Positions 27,301-36,549 are shown, numbered from the stretch's first letter. The stretch: DNA of 64,000 nucleotides from Sphingobacterium gobiense (GCF_002980575.1 NZ_PVBS01000002.1:434001-498000); one strand, 5' to 3'. Numbers and translations: made by a program. The notes: generated by a model not told the origin, from the letters alone.

Positions 27301-29019
27301 ATGGCAAACTTAAATATAGATAGTGTGAAGACACGCACATTTGATGCGATCGTCATAGGTTCAGGTGCGAGCGGGGGGTGGGCAGCAAAAGAATTTACCG
27401 AAAAAGGCCTAAAAACACTTGTACTTGAAAGAGGACGCGACGTGGTACACGTCAAAGATTACCCTACAACAAACCTCTACCCCTATGAACTCGAACACCG
27501 CGGGGAGACGACATATGCCGATAAACAAGCAAATCCAATTGCCAATAGATGTTATGCCTATAAAGAGGATACGCGACATTTTTTTGTGAAAGACGAAGAG
27601 CATCCCTATATTCAGGAGAAAGATTTCGATTGGATAAGAGGTTATCAGGTAGGTGGGAAATCACTCTTATGGGCAAGACAAACGCAGCGCTGGAGTGCCT
27701 ATGATTTTGAAGGGCCGGCTCGGGATGGTTTTGCGGTAGATTGGCCTATCCGATACCAAGATATCGATCCTTGGTATAGTTATGTAGAGCGTTTCGTGGG
27801 CATTGCGGGAAACAAGGATGGATTATATACGTTGCCAGACGGCGACTTTTTGCCAGGTTATCCGTTGAATGCTGCAGAAGATTATTTTCGTCAATCGGTT
27901 AATAAAAATTTTCAAGGCAGACATGTAATCAGTGCCCGATGCGCCCACCTTTCAGAACCACAACCTATCCATATTGAGCAAGGGCGTGTAAAATGCCAAC
28001 ACCGTATCTTGTGTCAACGTGGATGCCCGTTTGGAGGTTATTTTAGTAGCAATGCGTCTACGATTCCTTGGGCACAAAAAACCGGAAACCTAACGCTCCG
28101 TCCACATTCGGTGGTGCATTCTATATTGTATGATAAGGAAACCGGAAAAGCGACAGGGGTGAAGGTTATCGACACGGAATCGCTCGAAGAATTGGATTTC
28201 TTCGCCAATGTAATTTTCGTCAACGCTTCGGCTTTGAACACGAACCTCGTCCTCCTTAACTCCAAATCCGATCGTTTTCCAGAAGGCTTGGGAAATGATA
28301 ACGGATTATTAGGGAAATATATCGCTTTTCATAACTATACGGCCCGAATCAGCGCAGAATATGATGGTCTGCTAGAATACAGGACGGATGGCCGAAATCC
28401 CGCTGGAGGAGGATATATCCCTAACTTCCGCAATGTAGACCGTCAGGAAACAGACTTTTTGCGCGGATGGGCAGCTGCTTTCGGTGCGAGCCGATCGCAG
28501 ATTCGAGATACCAATGGCGTCGGCGATGCGCTCAAAAATGCACTGCTAGACGATTCAAAGTGGAGCAACTGGCGTATACATTCCCATATGATGGCGGAAA
28601 CCATTCCGAAAGAAGACAATCGGGTATGGCTCAATGCGGATAAAACGGATAAATGGGGGGTGCCGCTCTTACATATTTCGATAGATTATGCCGAAGATGA
28701 CTGGCAAAGACGTAAAGACTATTATGAGCAGATGACCGCGATGTATGAAGCTGCCGGGTTTACGAATATACGAACGCAAGATGATGGTCGTCGGCCTGGA
28801 AATGATATACATGAGATGGGAGGCGTCCGGATGGGACATGACCCTAAAACATCGCTGTTGAATAAATGGAATCAATTGCACCTCTGCAACAATGTTTACG
28901 TCACGGACGGTGCGTGTATGACCTCTACAGCTACGCAGAATCCAACGTTGACGTATATGGCACTTACAGCGCGAGCTGTTGATCATGCAGTAAAATCATT
29001 GAAAAATGGTGATCTGTAG
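27301..29019 (+). CDS. GMC-family FAD sugar dehydrogenase, catalytic subunit (glucoside 3-dehydrogenase-like)
   Basis: The 572-residue product has no signal peptide and starts with the FAD-binding 'AIVIGSGASGGWAAKEF' (about 16-32). A Cys motif C-x5-C-x3-C-P occurs at Cys232, Cys238 and Cys242 (27994-28026). The same spacing holds a [3Fe-4S] cluster in bacterial FAD glucose dehydrogenases (recalled, not checked). The C-terminal GMC region has 'HEMGGVRMG' and 'STATQNPTLTYMALTARAV'. With the Tat small subunit upstream it should act in the periplasm, passing electrons to a cytochrome or quinone. No cytochrome c gene is in the window. Glucoside 3-dehydrogenases have this composition, and the nearby DUF1080 gene makes that activity attractive, but gluconate- or fructose-type oxidation is possible. 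Confidence 0.87.
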   Translation: MANLNIDSVKTRTFDAIVIGSGASGGWAAKEFTEKGLKTLVLERGRDVVHVKDYPTTNLYPYELEHRGETTYADKQANPIANRCYAYKEDTRHFFVKDEEHPYIQEKDFDWIRGYQVGGKSLLWARQTQRWSAYDFEGPARDGFAVDWPIRYQDIDPWYSYVERFVGIAGNKDGLYTLPDGDFLPGYPLNAAEDYFRQSVNKNFQGRHVISARCAHLSEPQPIHIEQGRVKCQHRILCQRGCPFGGYFSSNASTIPWAQKTGNLTLRPHSVVHSILYDKETGKATGVKVIDTESLEELDFFANVIFVNASALNTNLVLLNSKSDRFPEGLGNDNGLLGKYIAFHNYTARISAEYDGLLEYRTDGRNPAGGGYIPNFRNVDRQETDFLRGWAAAFGASRSQIRDTNGVGDALKNALLDDSKWSNWRIHSHMMAETIPKEDNRVWLNADKTDKWGVPLLHISIDYAEDDWQRRKDYYEQMTAMYEAAGFTNIRTQDDGRRPGNDIHEMGGVRMGHDPKTSLLNKWNQLHLCNNVYVTDGACMTSTATQNPTLTYMALTARAVDHAVKSLKNGDL

Positions 29020-29047
29020 GTAGGGCATATAATTAAACGCCACGCAT

Positions 29048-32000
29048 TTAAGGAGGGGTAGTTATTTGTTGCTCCTCTTGCAGTGGTAGTTTGAGTATAA
29101 ATATATTCTCTCGCTCTTCTGTTACCATAGTCAGTGTACCGCTGTGTAGCTCAGCAAGCGATCTGGCCAGTGACAAACCCAGACCGGTACCTTCGGCTTT
29201 ACCTATATGTGCCGTCGCTCTATGAAAGGGTTTGAAGATGTCTTCCATTTCCTCTTTTGGAACCAGATTTCCGTTATTCCGAAATGTGATATGCAGTTGC
29301 TTGTCGGCAACGACATCCGTTGATATATGGATATAATCTTGTGTATACTTTATTGCATTGCTTAATAAGTTGGATACGATTTTGGAAACCGTTTCTTTGT
29401 CGAGTACTAATGACTCCGGCGCATTTAAATGCCAAAATAATTTAATGTTCTTATATTGGATAAGTGTATTATTATCAAAAGCGATTTCTTTTAGGAGTTG
29501 ATTGATATTCACAGCGGTAAAATATAATTTAAAACTATCTGATTCCATTTTTCTGAAATCCAGCAATTGATTAGTCATCAATACCAATTTATTGGTATTT
29601 CTTTCTATGGTGTGCAACCACTTGAGCAACGGCGAATTTTCATCAATTCTAAACATGATCTTTCCTAATGGTGCTTTTATTAACATCAGCGGTGTTTTAA
29701 TGTCGTGTGCAATATTAGTAAAGAAATCGATCTTCGCTTTATATAACGCTCTTTCCCGATGAATTTTAAGTGCCTCGATGCGCTTTCTGTTTTTTTCTTT
29801 TACTTTTCGGTCATAAGACCAGATGATATATCCAATAAGAGACAGTATTGCTAATCCGTATAGCGTGTGGGCGATAGGGGACCGCCAGATAGACGGATGG
29901 ATAACAATGTCAAGTTTTTTTTCGGCGGAAAGTGGGGTTCCGTCAATCTCCGTTAGTTGTACACAGAGTGTGTATTTTCCTGCCGGTACTTGTGTGAAAT
30001 ACGCTGTGTTACTGTTTTTAAGGGTAATCCACTTATTGTCGTATCCGTCAAGCTTATAACGATATACCTTTGATCGTGGCGAGAGGAACGTCATTGCCGC
30101 AAATTCGATACTGAAAGTCGATTGGTCATGTTCCAGGTTAAGGGAATGCGTATAAGCAATAGCCGTATTGATAATAGTATTGGGATTGGATGCCAGTACT
30201 TCTTTGTGTTGTACATGCAGACTGGTGAAATAAATAGGAATTTTTGGAGAGGGAGAATGGTGTTGAATACGTTTCGGGTTGAATCTGATCATCCCCCCGG
30301 TTGCACCAAAATAGATAAACTTATTGGCATCTTCAAATACGGAGTTATAATTGAACTGTAGTCCGATTATTCCGCTTTCTTTGTTATATATTTGCATGCT
30401 ACCTGTTTGTGTATGGTAGCTGACAAGTCCATGTGATGTGGATATCCAGAGCGTGTTGAAATCGTCTTCGGTAAAGGTGAGAATCTGGTTGCTGGGAAGA
30501 CCTTGGGCTGTGGTTATCCTAGTGAAATCCTCGTTATTTTCGTTTAAAATAGCAATGCCATTTTCGGTGGCTACCCATATTGCTCCTGTAGAGAGTTCAC
30601 GAATGTGGTTTACTCTGTTGCTATTTAGCGAATGAGGTTGTTGTATGTTATGAGTATATATCGTCGTTTTATCGATAGTGGGATCGTATTTAAGTAGTCC
30701 ATCCCGCCAGGTGCCAAACCAGATGTTGCCCCGCGAATCTTCAAAGATGGTCGTGTAAAAAATGTAATTGTGAACTTTTTTGAATATACTGAAAGTTCGG
30801 GTTTTCGGGTTGAAAATATGGAGACCTCGCCCTGTTGCGAGATAAATAAGACCGGCTCGTGTTTTATAGATATAATAGATAAAATTATTAGTTAAAGTCC
30901 CCCCAGTATTATGGCTGTCATAATGCGCTATCATCTGTCTTCGGCGGATATCAAATAAATCCAGTCCTTTGTCAAAAGTACCTATTAATAGGGTGTCTCC
31001 TATCAATAATAGTCCATGAATATTGTTGTGAGACAGCCCATCTGCAGTGCCATAGTGCGAAAAAGTTTCTAAGTCGGAATTCCAACAGCTAATCCCTTTA
31101 TCTTCGGTGCCAATCCAGATATTCCCGTATGGATCTTCGACCATCTCACGGACAGCATACCCTAAGATAGATGGCTTTTGGTTTCTAGGGAATATTTTCT
31201 CAAATAAATCGAGTTTGGGATGATGGTAATTTAATCCTCCAAAATAAGTGCCTGCCCATAATCCTCCTTCGTGATCCTGACATAAGGCATATACAGCATT
31301 GTCTGAAAGGCTCCACGGGTTGTCGTGCTCGTGATAAAGTCTTTTGGTGAGTTTCGTTTTCGTATTGTATATAAATATTCCAGATTCTGTAGCGACCCAA
31401 TATTCTTGATTGATGTGGAGAATGTCCCGCACGAAAAGATTGTTGTTTTCGGTATTTGTCCCGAAAATATGCTCAACAGATAAATCATGGGGTGAAATGC
31501 GTAATAAGCCGTGGCTTCTTGTTCCCACTAAAATATAACCTTGTTGGTCTGTATAGAGTTGTTGAACCCAAATATCTTTTGTGCCGAGTACCTCGTTTAG
31601 ATTGAGGGACTGTTGGCTGTGAACACAGGTCAGTAAACCTAGGTGATTCGCATACCACGCTTTGCCATCCGCATCTATAGTAAGTGCAGAAACAAAAAAA
31701 TCTTCCGGTTTCGTCAGTTGCCGCAGTTGGTTGGATATAGGTTTATAGGAATATAAAGTGAGATTGGCAACAAACCATATATGTTCCTTATCGTCTGTCC
31801 GGATAGATAAAACTTCACCACGTATATCGTCCCGGAAGATATGAAATTGTTCTTTCTCTTTGTCAAAAATATAAATTCCCTGATCGGTCCCTACCCAAAT
31901 TGTGTGATCTCTATACACTAAAAGCTGTCGGATGAAGTTGCTCTCCAATCCATTCTGCACAGAAGGGTCGCTCTGGTAAATTTTGAACTGGTTGCCATCA

Positions 32001-32191
32001 AACCGATTTAAGCCGTTTTTGCTTCCGAACCATAAAAAACCATCTTCGTCTTGTACTGCACATGAGATGAAGTTGTTCGATAATCCTTGGTCTACTTGAT
32101 AGTGATTGAAGTAATATTGCTGGCTATACACCGATGAAAAGTGTAGCAAGCTGATGAAAAACAGAACGATATATTTTTGGGTATCCGACAT
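29048..32191 (-). CDS. HTCS-type sensor histidine kinase lacking receiver and DNA-binding domains
   Basis: The 1047-residue product begins at the ATG at 32191 (a GTG at 32197 is the alternative) with a signal peptide ending near 'FSSVYSQQ'. A periplasmic sensor of many two-component propeller (Reg_prop) blades follows ('DGFLWFGSKNGLNRFD', 'GTIWVAT'-like repeats) to about residue 680. A Y_Y_Y domain comes next, then one membrane segment (about 771-791), a HisKA domain with His829 in 'IAHDIKTPL', and an HATPase with 'NLLSNAIKYT' and 'GTGLGLSLA'. It stops soon after, so the REC and AraC parts of a normal HTCS are missing; they are in the gene 42 bp upstream. Confidence 0.92.
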   Translation of the reverse strand: MSDTQKYIVLFFISLLHFSSVYSQQYYFNHYQVDQGLSNNFISCAVQDEDGFLWFGSKNGLNRFDGNQFKIYQSDPSVQNGLESNFIRQLLVYRDHTIWVGTDQGIYIFDKEKEQFHIFRDDIRGEVLSIRTDDKEHIWFVANLTLYSYKPISNQLRQLTKPEDFFVSALTIDADGKAWYANHLGLLTCVHSQQSLNLNEVLGTKDIWVQQLYTDQQGYILVGTRSHGLLRISPHDLSVEHIFGTNTENNNLFVRDILHINQEYWVATESGIFIYNTKTKLTKRLYHEHDNPWSLSDNAVYALCQDHEGGLWAGTYFGGLNYHHPKLDLFEKIFPRNQKPSILGYAVREMVEDPYGNIWIGTEDKGISCWNSDLETFSHYGTADGLSHNNIHGLLLIGDTLLIGTFDKGLDLFDIRRRQMIAHYDSHNTGGTLTNNFIYYIYKTRAGLIYLATGRGLHIFNPKTRTFSIFKKVHNYIFYTTIFEDSRGNIWFGTWRDGLLKYDPTIDKTTIYTHNIQQPHSLNSNRVNHIRELSTGAIWVATENGIAILNENNEDFTRITTAQGLPSNQILTFTEDDFNTLWISTSHGLVSYHTQTGSMQIYNKESGIIGLQFNYNSVFEDANKFIYFGATGGMIRFNPKRIQHHSPSPKIPIYFTSLHVQHKEVLASNPNTIINTAIAYTHSLNLEHDQSTFSIEFAAMTFLSPRSKVYRYKLDGYDNKWITLKNSNTAYFTQVPAGKYTLCVQLTEIDGTPLSAEKKLDIVIHPSIWRSPIAHTLYGLAILSLIGYIIWSYDRKVKEKNRKRIEALKIHRERALYKAKIDFFTNIAHDIKTPLMLIKAPLGKIMFRIDENSPLLKWLHTIERNTNKLVLMTNQLLDFRKMESDSFKLYFTAVNINQLLKEIAFDNNTLIQYKNIKLFWHLNAPESLVLDKETVSKIVSNLLSNAIKYTQDYIHISTDVVADKQLHITFRNNGNLVPKEEMEDIFKPFHRATAHIGKAEGTGLGLSLARSLAELHSGTLTMVTEERENIFILKLPLQEEQQITTPP

Positions 32192-32233
32192 AACCACGAT
32201 TTATTACATATTATTTTGAATGACAATACGGTC

Positions 32234-33037
32234 CTAGATGTCGGCTTTCTTGTTGTTGATCTCTTGAATATACTCACGGGGTGACATTCCGTAATGTTTT
32301 TGGAAATTCCGTCCAAAATGTGTGTGTGAACTAAAGCCTACTAAGAACGAGACTTCAAATATTTTATAATCATGGTGCAATAACAGTTCGGTCGCTTTTT
32401 TCAATCGCGCCATATTGATAAGTTCATTAGGTGATACATCTGATATGGACTTAATTTTTCTATATAAAGTCGGTCTGCTCAGGTTCATTAAATCTGCAAG
32501 TTTTTCGACGTCCAGATTCGGATCCGCCAAATGTTGTTGGATTACGTCATATATTTTTTCCAAAAAAAGAGACTCTTCATTTTTTTGAACAGTAGAAGTT
32601 TTGACATGTACAAAAGGTGAGGAGATAAAAAACTCTTTTATCTTATTTCTGTTAAGAAGCAAGCTATGGATTTGTGCACGAAGGTATTCTGGTGAAAAAA
32701 GTTTTTCGATATAAGCGTCGGCACCAATCTCCAAACCTTCTATTTTAGCGTTCAGCGTATTCTTAGCCGTAAGCAAAATAATGGGAATGTGCGCATGGTT
32801 TGGAGTAGACTTGATAATTTTACATACCTCGAAACCATCCATTTTTGGCATCATCACATCGCAGACAATGAGATCAATCAAACGGAGGTTTAGTACCTCT
32901 AGGGCTTCTACTCCGTCGGACGCTCTCGCGATTTCAAATTGATCGCTTAGATCATCTTCTAAAAAGTCTAAAACCTCCATATTGTCATCTACAATTAAAA
33001 TTTTGGGTTTATGGAGTTGGTCTATAGCATCTATCAT
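32234..33037 (-). CDS. Response regulator with REC and AraC-type DNA-binding domains
   Basis: The 267-residue product has an N-terminal receiver domain with the phosphoacceptor Asp60 ('LIVCDVMMPKMDG') and acidic pair 'VDDN', then a C-terminal AraC domain ('LADLMNLSRPTLYRKIK', 'VGFSSHTHFGRNFQKHYGMSPREY'). These are the two domains missing from the sensor encoded immediately downstream, so the pair is a split HTCS. The conserved Lys-Pro of receivers is Lys112-Leu113 here ('IEKLFS'). It is divergent from the susC at 33329, whose upstream region contains block A of the shared promoter module, and it is the natural candidate to bind that site. Confidence 0.93.
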   Translation of the reverse strand: MIDAIDQLHKPKILIVDDNMEVLDFLEDDLSDQFEIARASDGVEALEVLNLRLIDLIVCDVMMPKMDGFEVCKIIKSTPNHAHIPIILLTAKNTLNAKIEGLEIGADAYIEKLFSPEYLRAQIHSLLLNRNKIKEFFISSPFVHVKTSTVQKNEESLFLEKIYDVIQQHLADPNLDVEKLADLMNLSRPTLYRKIKSISDVSPNELINMARLKKATELLLHHDYKIFEVSFLVGFSSHTHFGRNFQKHYGMSPREYIQEINNKKADI

Positions 33038-33120
33038 AATTATCGTTTTTGCTTAGCTATCACCAAAACTACACAATAGTTTCTCGTTTAGAAAGTGCGA
33101 CCGGGTGAGATGAATTGGAA

Positions 33121-33218
33121 AAGACAAAATAACGAGTTTTTGAAACAAAACGTGGAAGTTAACGGAGGTATTTTTCCGTAATTGCGATTGTTATAATAAC
33201 ACGTTAACCATATAAACA
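33121..33218 (+). promoter_or_regulatory. Two-block regulatory module upstream of susC (copy 4)
   Basis: Block A at 33124-33143 (ACAAAATAACG, then AGTTTTTGA) fits the 20-mer consensus of the other three copies exactly. Block B (ACCATATAAACA) is at 33207-33218; its ATAAACA starts 67 nt after block A, close to the 69 nt at the other susC promoter. The remaining leader to the ATG at 33329 has a short GGGG-TAGT-CCCC hairpin at 33236-33247 and no gene. The location, between the response regulator gene and its probable target, supports an HTCS site. Confidence 0.55.
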
Positions 33219-33328
33219 AATGAAAAATAAACCAAGGGGTAGTCCCCCGTTACGCACAAGTGGGAAACTTATCAAAGAACTATCAATGCATGGCGTTATC
33301 GCCACTTAAAAATTTAACAAACTATTGT

Positions 33329-36300
33329 ATGAAGCATTTCACGATTATATTAGTCTTGTTTTTATGCATCTTTGTGTTGCAGTCGTTCGCTAGCGTAAAT
33401 GATTCACCCGTTACGACAACTAAACAAAGTAGCCACAACAGATTAAACTTTGAAGGAGCCCAAGAATTGGTTCCGGTAAAAGGTACAGTAACTGATATGG
33501 ACGGAAACCCAATCGGTAATGTGTCAGTATATGAAAAAGGTACTAATAATGGTACGACGACAGCGACGGATGGCAGCTATACCATTAATGTAAGTAGTGT
33601 TGACATAACACTTGTATTTACGTCTGTAGGGTATGTCACACAAGAAAGCTCTGTATCACCCAACCAAATAGTAAACATCGTATTGCTCGCGGAAGAAAGT
33701 GAGCTGGATGAAGTGGTTGTCATTGGTTATCAATCGATACGTAAAAAAGATCTTACGGGTGCTGCGTCGGTGGTAAATACCAAAAATACAGAAGCGAAGG
33801 TGGCAAGATCGTTACCGGAAGCACTACAAGGTCAATCATCAGGTGTTGTGGTGAGAAACTCCGGAGGACCTGGTCAAGGTGCCGTAGTCAACATAAGGGG
33901 GTTAAGTACCTTATATGGCAATGCTAGCCCTTTGTATGTCATAGACGGGATGCTTTCAGATCCTAACGTAACTATCAATACGAATGACATTGAGAGCATC
34001 CAAGTCTTAAAAGATGCATCTGCCGCTGCGATTTACGGCGCCCGATCCGCCAACGGCGTTATCATCATTACTACCAAACAAGGAAAGGCCGATTCCCCCA
34101 TGGTAGTCAATGCCTCCGCAAGGTATAGTGTCACTAGTCTACCGAAGATGTTTGATATGATGAATGGGGCAGAATATGTCGCGATGAACCGGCAAGCCTA
34201 TGAAAATGCAGGTTATACACAACAAGCTGCTGTGGAGAATTATGACGGTACGGATGTAGACTGGGCGGATGAACTGTTCCGCACGGGGGCAATACAAGAT
34301 TATAGCGTTTCTTTATCCGGCGGAGGTAAGGGTTCCAAGTATTTCCTGTCCGGTGCTTATTTCAAAGACGTAGGCACAGTGATCGAACGACAGTTTGACC
34401 GAGCAGCACTTCGTATTAATACGGAAACTTCACGGGGCCGCTTCCGGGTCGGAGAAAATATCATGATATCATCATCACATGGTCGATCTCCGTTTTCAGG
34501 AGGGAACTTTGGAGGCAATCCATTTTACGATGCCTTCAGTATGTTACCGATTATTCCGGTTCAGCATGCGGGATTTGTAAGTGCAGCCAACCCTGGAGGA
34601 TGGGGAATCGGCTCCGATAACGCCCGGACATACTCCAGAAACCATGTGGCCCAAGCTTACATCACCAATTCTGGTTACAACTACTTTAAGCTCATGGGAA
34701 ATGTATACGGTGAAGCGGACATTACCGATTGGTTGACCTATAGATTAAATGCCGGAATGGAAACCAGTTTCGACAAGAATACAAGTTTACGAGGGCAGGG
34801 AATATGGTATTGGAATCAGATTAATGCCCCAACGCGGATCGACGAGGGACGCTCCCAGTTTTTGAGTTATCTTTTTGAGCACACACTGAATTTCAATAAA
34901 ACGTTCGATAAGCACCAGCTCAATGGTGTAGTAGGCTATACCCAACAAACCATAGGTAGGGATGGTATCAACGCGGGAAAAACCGATCTGCTCGAGGCTG
35001 GAGATCGCTATTTCAACACGATCAACTCGGCTACCGGAGAAAATACGTCGTCTGGCAGTAGGGGCAGAAATTTTATCGACTCTTGGTTAGGAAGGTTCAA
35101 CTATACGTATGACGATCGTTATTTGGCGACCTTTACCTTCCGCTCAGATAAGGACTCTAGATTCTCCAAAAATTATCGCTCGGGATTTTTTCCTTCAGGA
35201 GCCTTGGCATGGCGAATTAGCAATGAGCAGTTTTTTGATGTGGATTGGGTGTCTGATTTGAAATTAAGGGGCTCGTACGGATTGCTAGGTGCTGCCAATT
35301 TATCCAATTACCAATATATTGGGCTAATCAATCAGGCGCCACGTGCGATATTTGGACCAGGTGAGCAAAATGCTTATGTGGGGGGCACGCAGGTGAGGCT
35401 GGTGGATCCCAACCTGCGGTGGGAAGAGAAAGCGACATTAAACTTAGGCTTTGATGCTTCGTTATTTAATAGGAAACTAGATGCTTCTTTTAATGTGTTC
35501 AGGTCTATTACATCCGACGTGCTACTATATCTGCCGATTCCCGGTTATATAGGTAGCTTGGGGGGGGATATATTCACGAATATGGGATCTATTGAAAATA
35601 AAGGGGTGGAGCTTGAACTAACCTATAAGCCCCAAGCAGCGAACGAAGAAGGCTTTCGATGGGATGTAACGGGAAACATTAGCTTTGTTCGTAATAAAGT
35701 GCTGTCGCTCGGTAATCTGGGCATTGATCCGGCAACGGGACTTCCTCGAAACTACATACAATCGGGCAATACGCGTACGCAGGTCGGACGTTCCATTGGC
35801 GAATACTATGTTATATTGACGGATGGTATCTTTCAGAATCAAGCTGAAATTGATGAACATCGTGCACAGTCTGGTATCGCGAAGCCCGGCGACATCCGGT
35901 ACGTAAACTTGCAAGATATGGGCACAGGTAATGATATCAACTCGGAAGACCGAACCTTTGCAGGTACCCCATGGCCTACCTTCACATCCGGTTTGATGTT
36001 TAACGGGTATTATAAAAACTTTACACTTAATATGCAACTTTATGGGGTGTACGGCACGAAACTTTACAACGATATGCGTCGCGATTTCGACGGTATGGGC
36101 TACTCCAACTATAGGAGAGGAATTGTGCCATGGACAGCTGAAAATCCAACAGATTTTCCACGCCTCGGTGTGTCCTATACCAGTAACACAGCGGGCGATC
36201 CTGCGGTGGATCAGGGTATTCAATCCAATGTGCGCGGCGATACGCAGCGCTGGCTGGAAAATGGATCTTACTTGCGACTGAGTAATGTTCAGCTGGGGTA

Positions 36301-36505
36301 CAATCTGCCTGCACGTATCGTGCAAAGGATGAACCTTTCTTCGTTGCAGGTGTACGTCAGCGGACAAAATCTGTTGACCATCACAAACTATTCCGGATTG
36401 GATCCGGATGTGGTGGGTGCTAATGCCAACCTGGAGCCAGGCGTGGATGTTGGCGGATGGCCACCCAACCGGATTGTGTCATTCGGGATAGCTTTAGGGT
36501 TGTAA
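33329..36505 (+). CDS. SusC/RagA-family TonB-dependent outer-membrane transporter
   Basis: Starting at the ATG at 33329 gives 1058 residues with a clear signal peptide ('FTIILVLFLCIFVLQSFA'); the longer frame from 33260 adds a leader without signal character. A carboxypeptidase-regulatory-like domain ('VKGTVTDMDGNPIGNVSV'), the SusC motif 'LDEVVVIGYQSIRKKDLTGA', a plug ('ARSANGVIIITTKQGK') and a barrel ending 'IVSFGIALGL' follow. It lies divergent from the split HTCS and starts the operon susC-susD-Ig/CBM-GH43 (to 39984). Confidence 0.95.
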   Translation: MKHFTIILVLFLCIFVLQSFASVNDSPVTTTKQSSHNRLNFEGAQELVPVKGTVTDMDGNPIGNVSVYEKGTNNGTTTATDGSYTINVSSVDITLVFTSVGYVTQESSVSPNQIVNIVLLAEESELDEVVVIGYQSIRKKDLTGAASVVNTKNTEAKVARSLPEALQGQSSGVVVRNSGGPGQGAVVNIRGLSTLYGNASPLYVIDGMLSDPNVTINTNDIESIQVLKDASAAAIYGARSANGVIIITTKQGKADSPMVVNASARYSVTSLPKMFDMMNGAEYVAMNRQAYENAGYTQQAAVENYDGTDVDWADELFRTGAIQDYSVSLSGGGKGSKYFLSGAYFKDVGTVIERQFDRAALRINTETSRGRFRVGENIMISSSHGRSPFSGGNFGGNPFYDAFSMLPIIPVQHAGFVSAANPGGWGIGSDNARTYSRNHVAQAYITNSGYNYFKLMGNVYGEADITDWLTYRLNAGMETSFDKNTSLRGQGIWYWNQINAPTRIDEGRSQFLSYLFEHTLNFNKTFDKHQLNGVVGYTQQTIGRDGINAGKTDLLEAGDRYFNTINSATGENTSSGSRGRNFIDSWLGRFNYTYDDRYLATFTFRSDKDSRFSKNYRSGFFPSGALAWRISNEQFFDVDWVSDLKLRGSYGLLGAANLSNYQYIGLINQAPRAIFGPGEQNAYVGGTQVRLVDPNLRWEEKATLNLGFDASLFNRKLDASFNVFRSITSDVLLYLPIPGYIGSLGGDIFTNMGSIENKGVELELTYKPQAANEEGFRWDVTGNISFVRNKVLSLGNLGIDPATGLPRNYIQSGNTRTQVGRSIGEYYVILTDGIFQNQAEIDEHRAQSGIAKPGDIRYVNLQDMGTGNDINSEDRTFAGTPWPTFTSGLMFNGYYKNFTLNMQLYGVYGTKLYNDMRRDFDGMGYSNYRRGIVPWTAENPTDFPRLGVSYTSNTAGDPAVDQGIQSNVRGDTQRWLENGSYLRLSNVQLGYNLPARIVQRMNLSSLQVYVSGQNLLTITNYSGLDPDVVGANANLEPGVDVGGWPPNRIVSFGIALGL

Positions 36506-36549
36506 ATCGTTGAACCAAAAATAAATGTAGAATGGGACAATTTATTAAG

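Noticed and set aside
29048..33037. A frameshifted single HTCS gene.
   Set aside because: The REC-AraC gene precedes the sensor gene, the reverse of HTCS domain order, and each gene has its own start and complete domains.
35618..36367. Long minus-strand frame (249 codons) opposite the susC at 33329.
   Set aside because: It lies wholly inside the barrel-coding part of a clear susC gene and has no start context or family resemblance.
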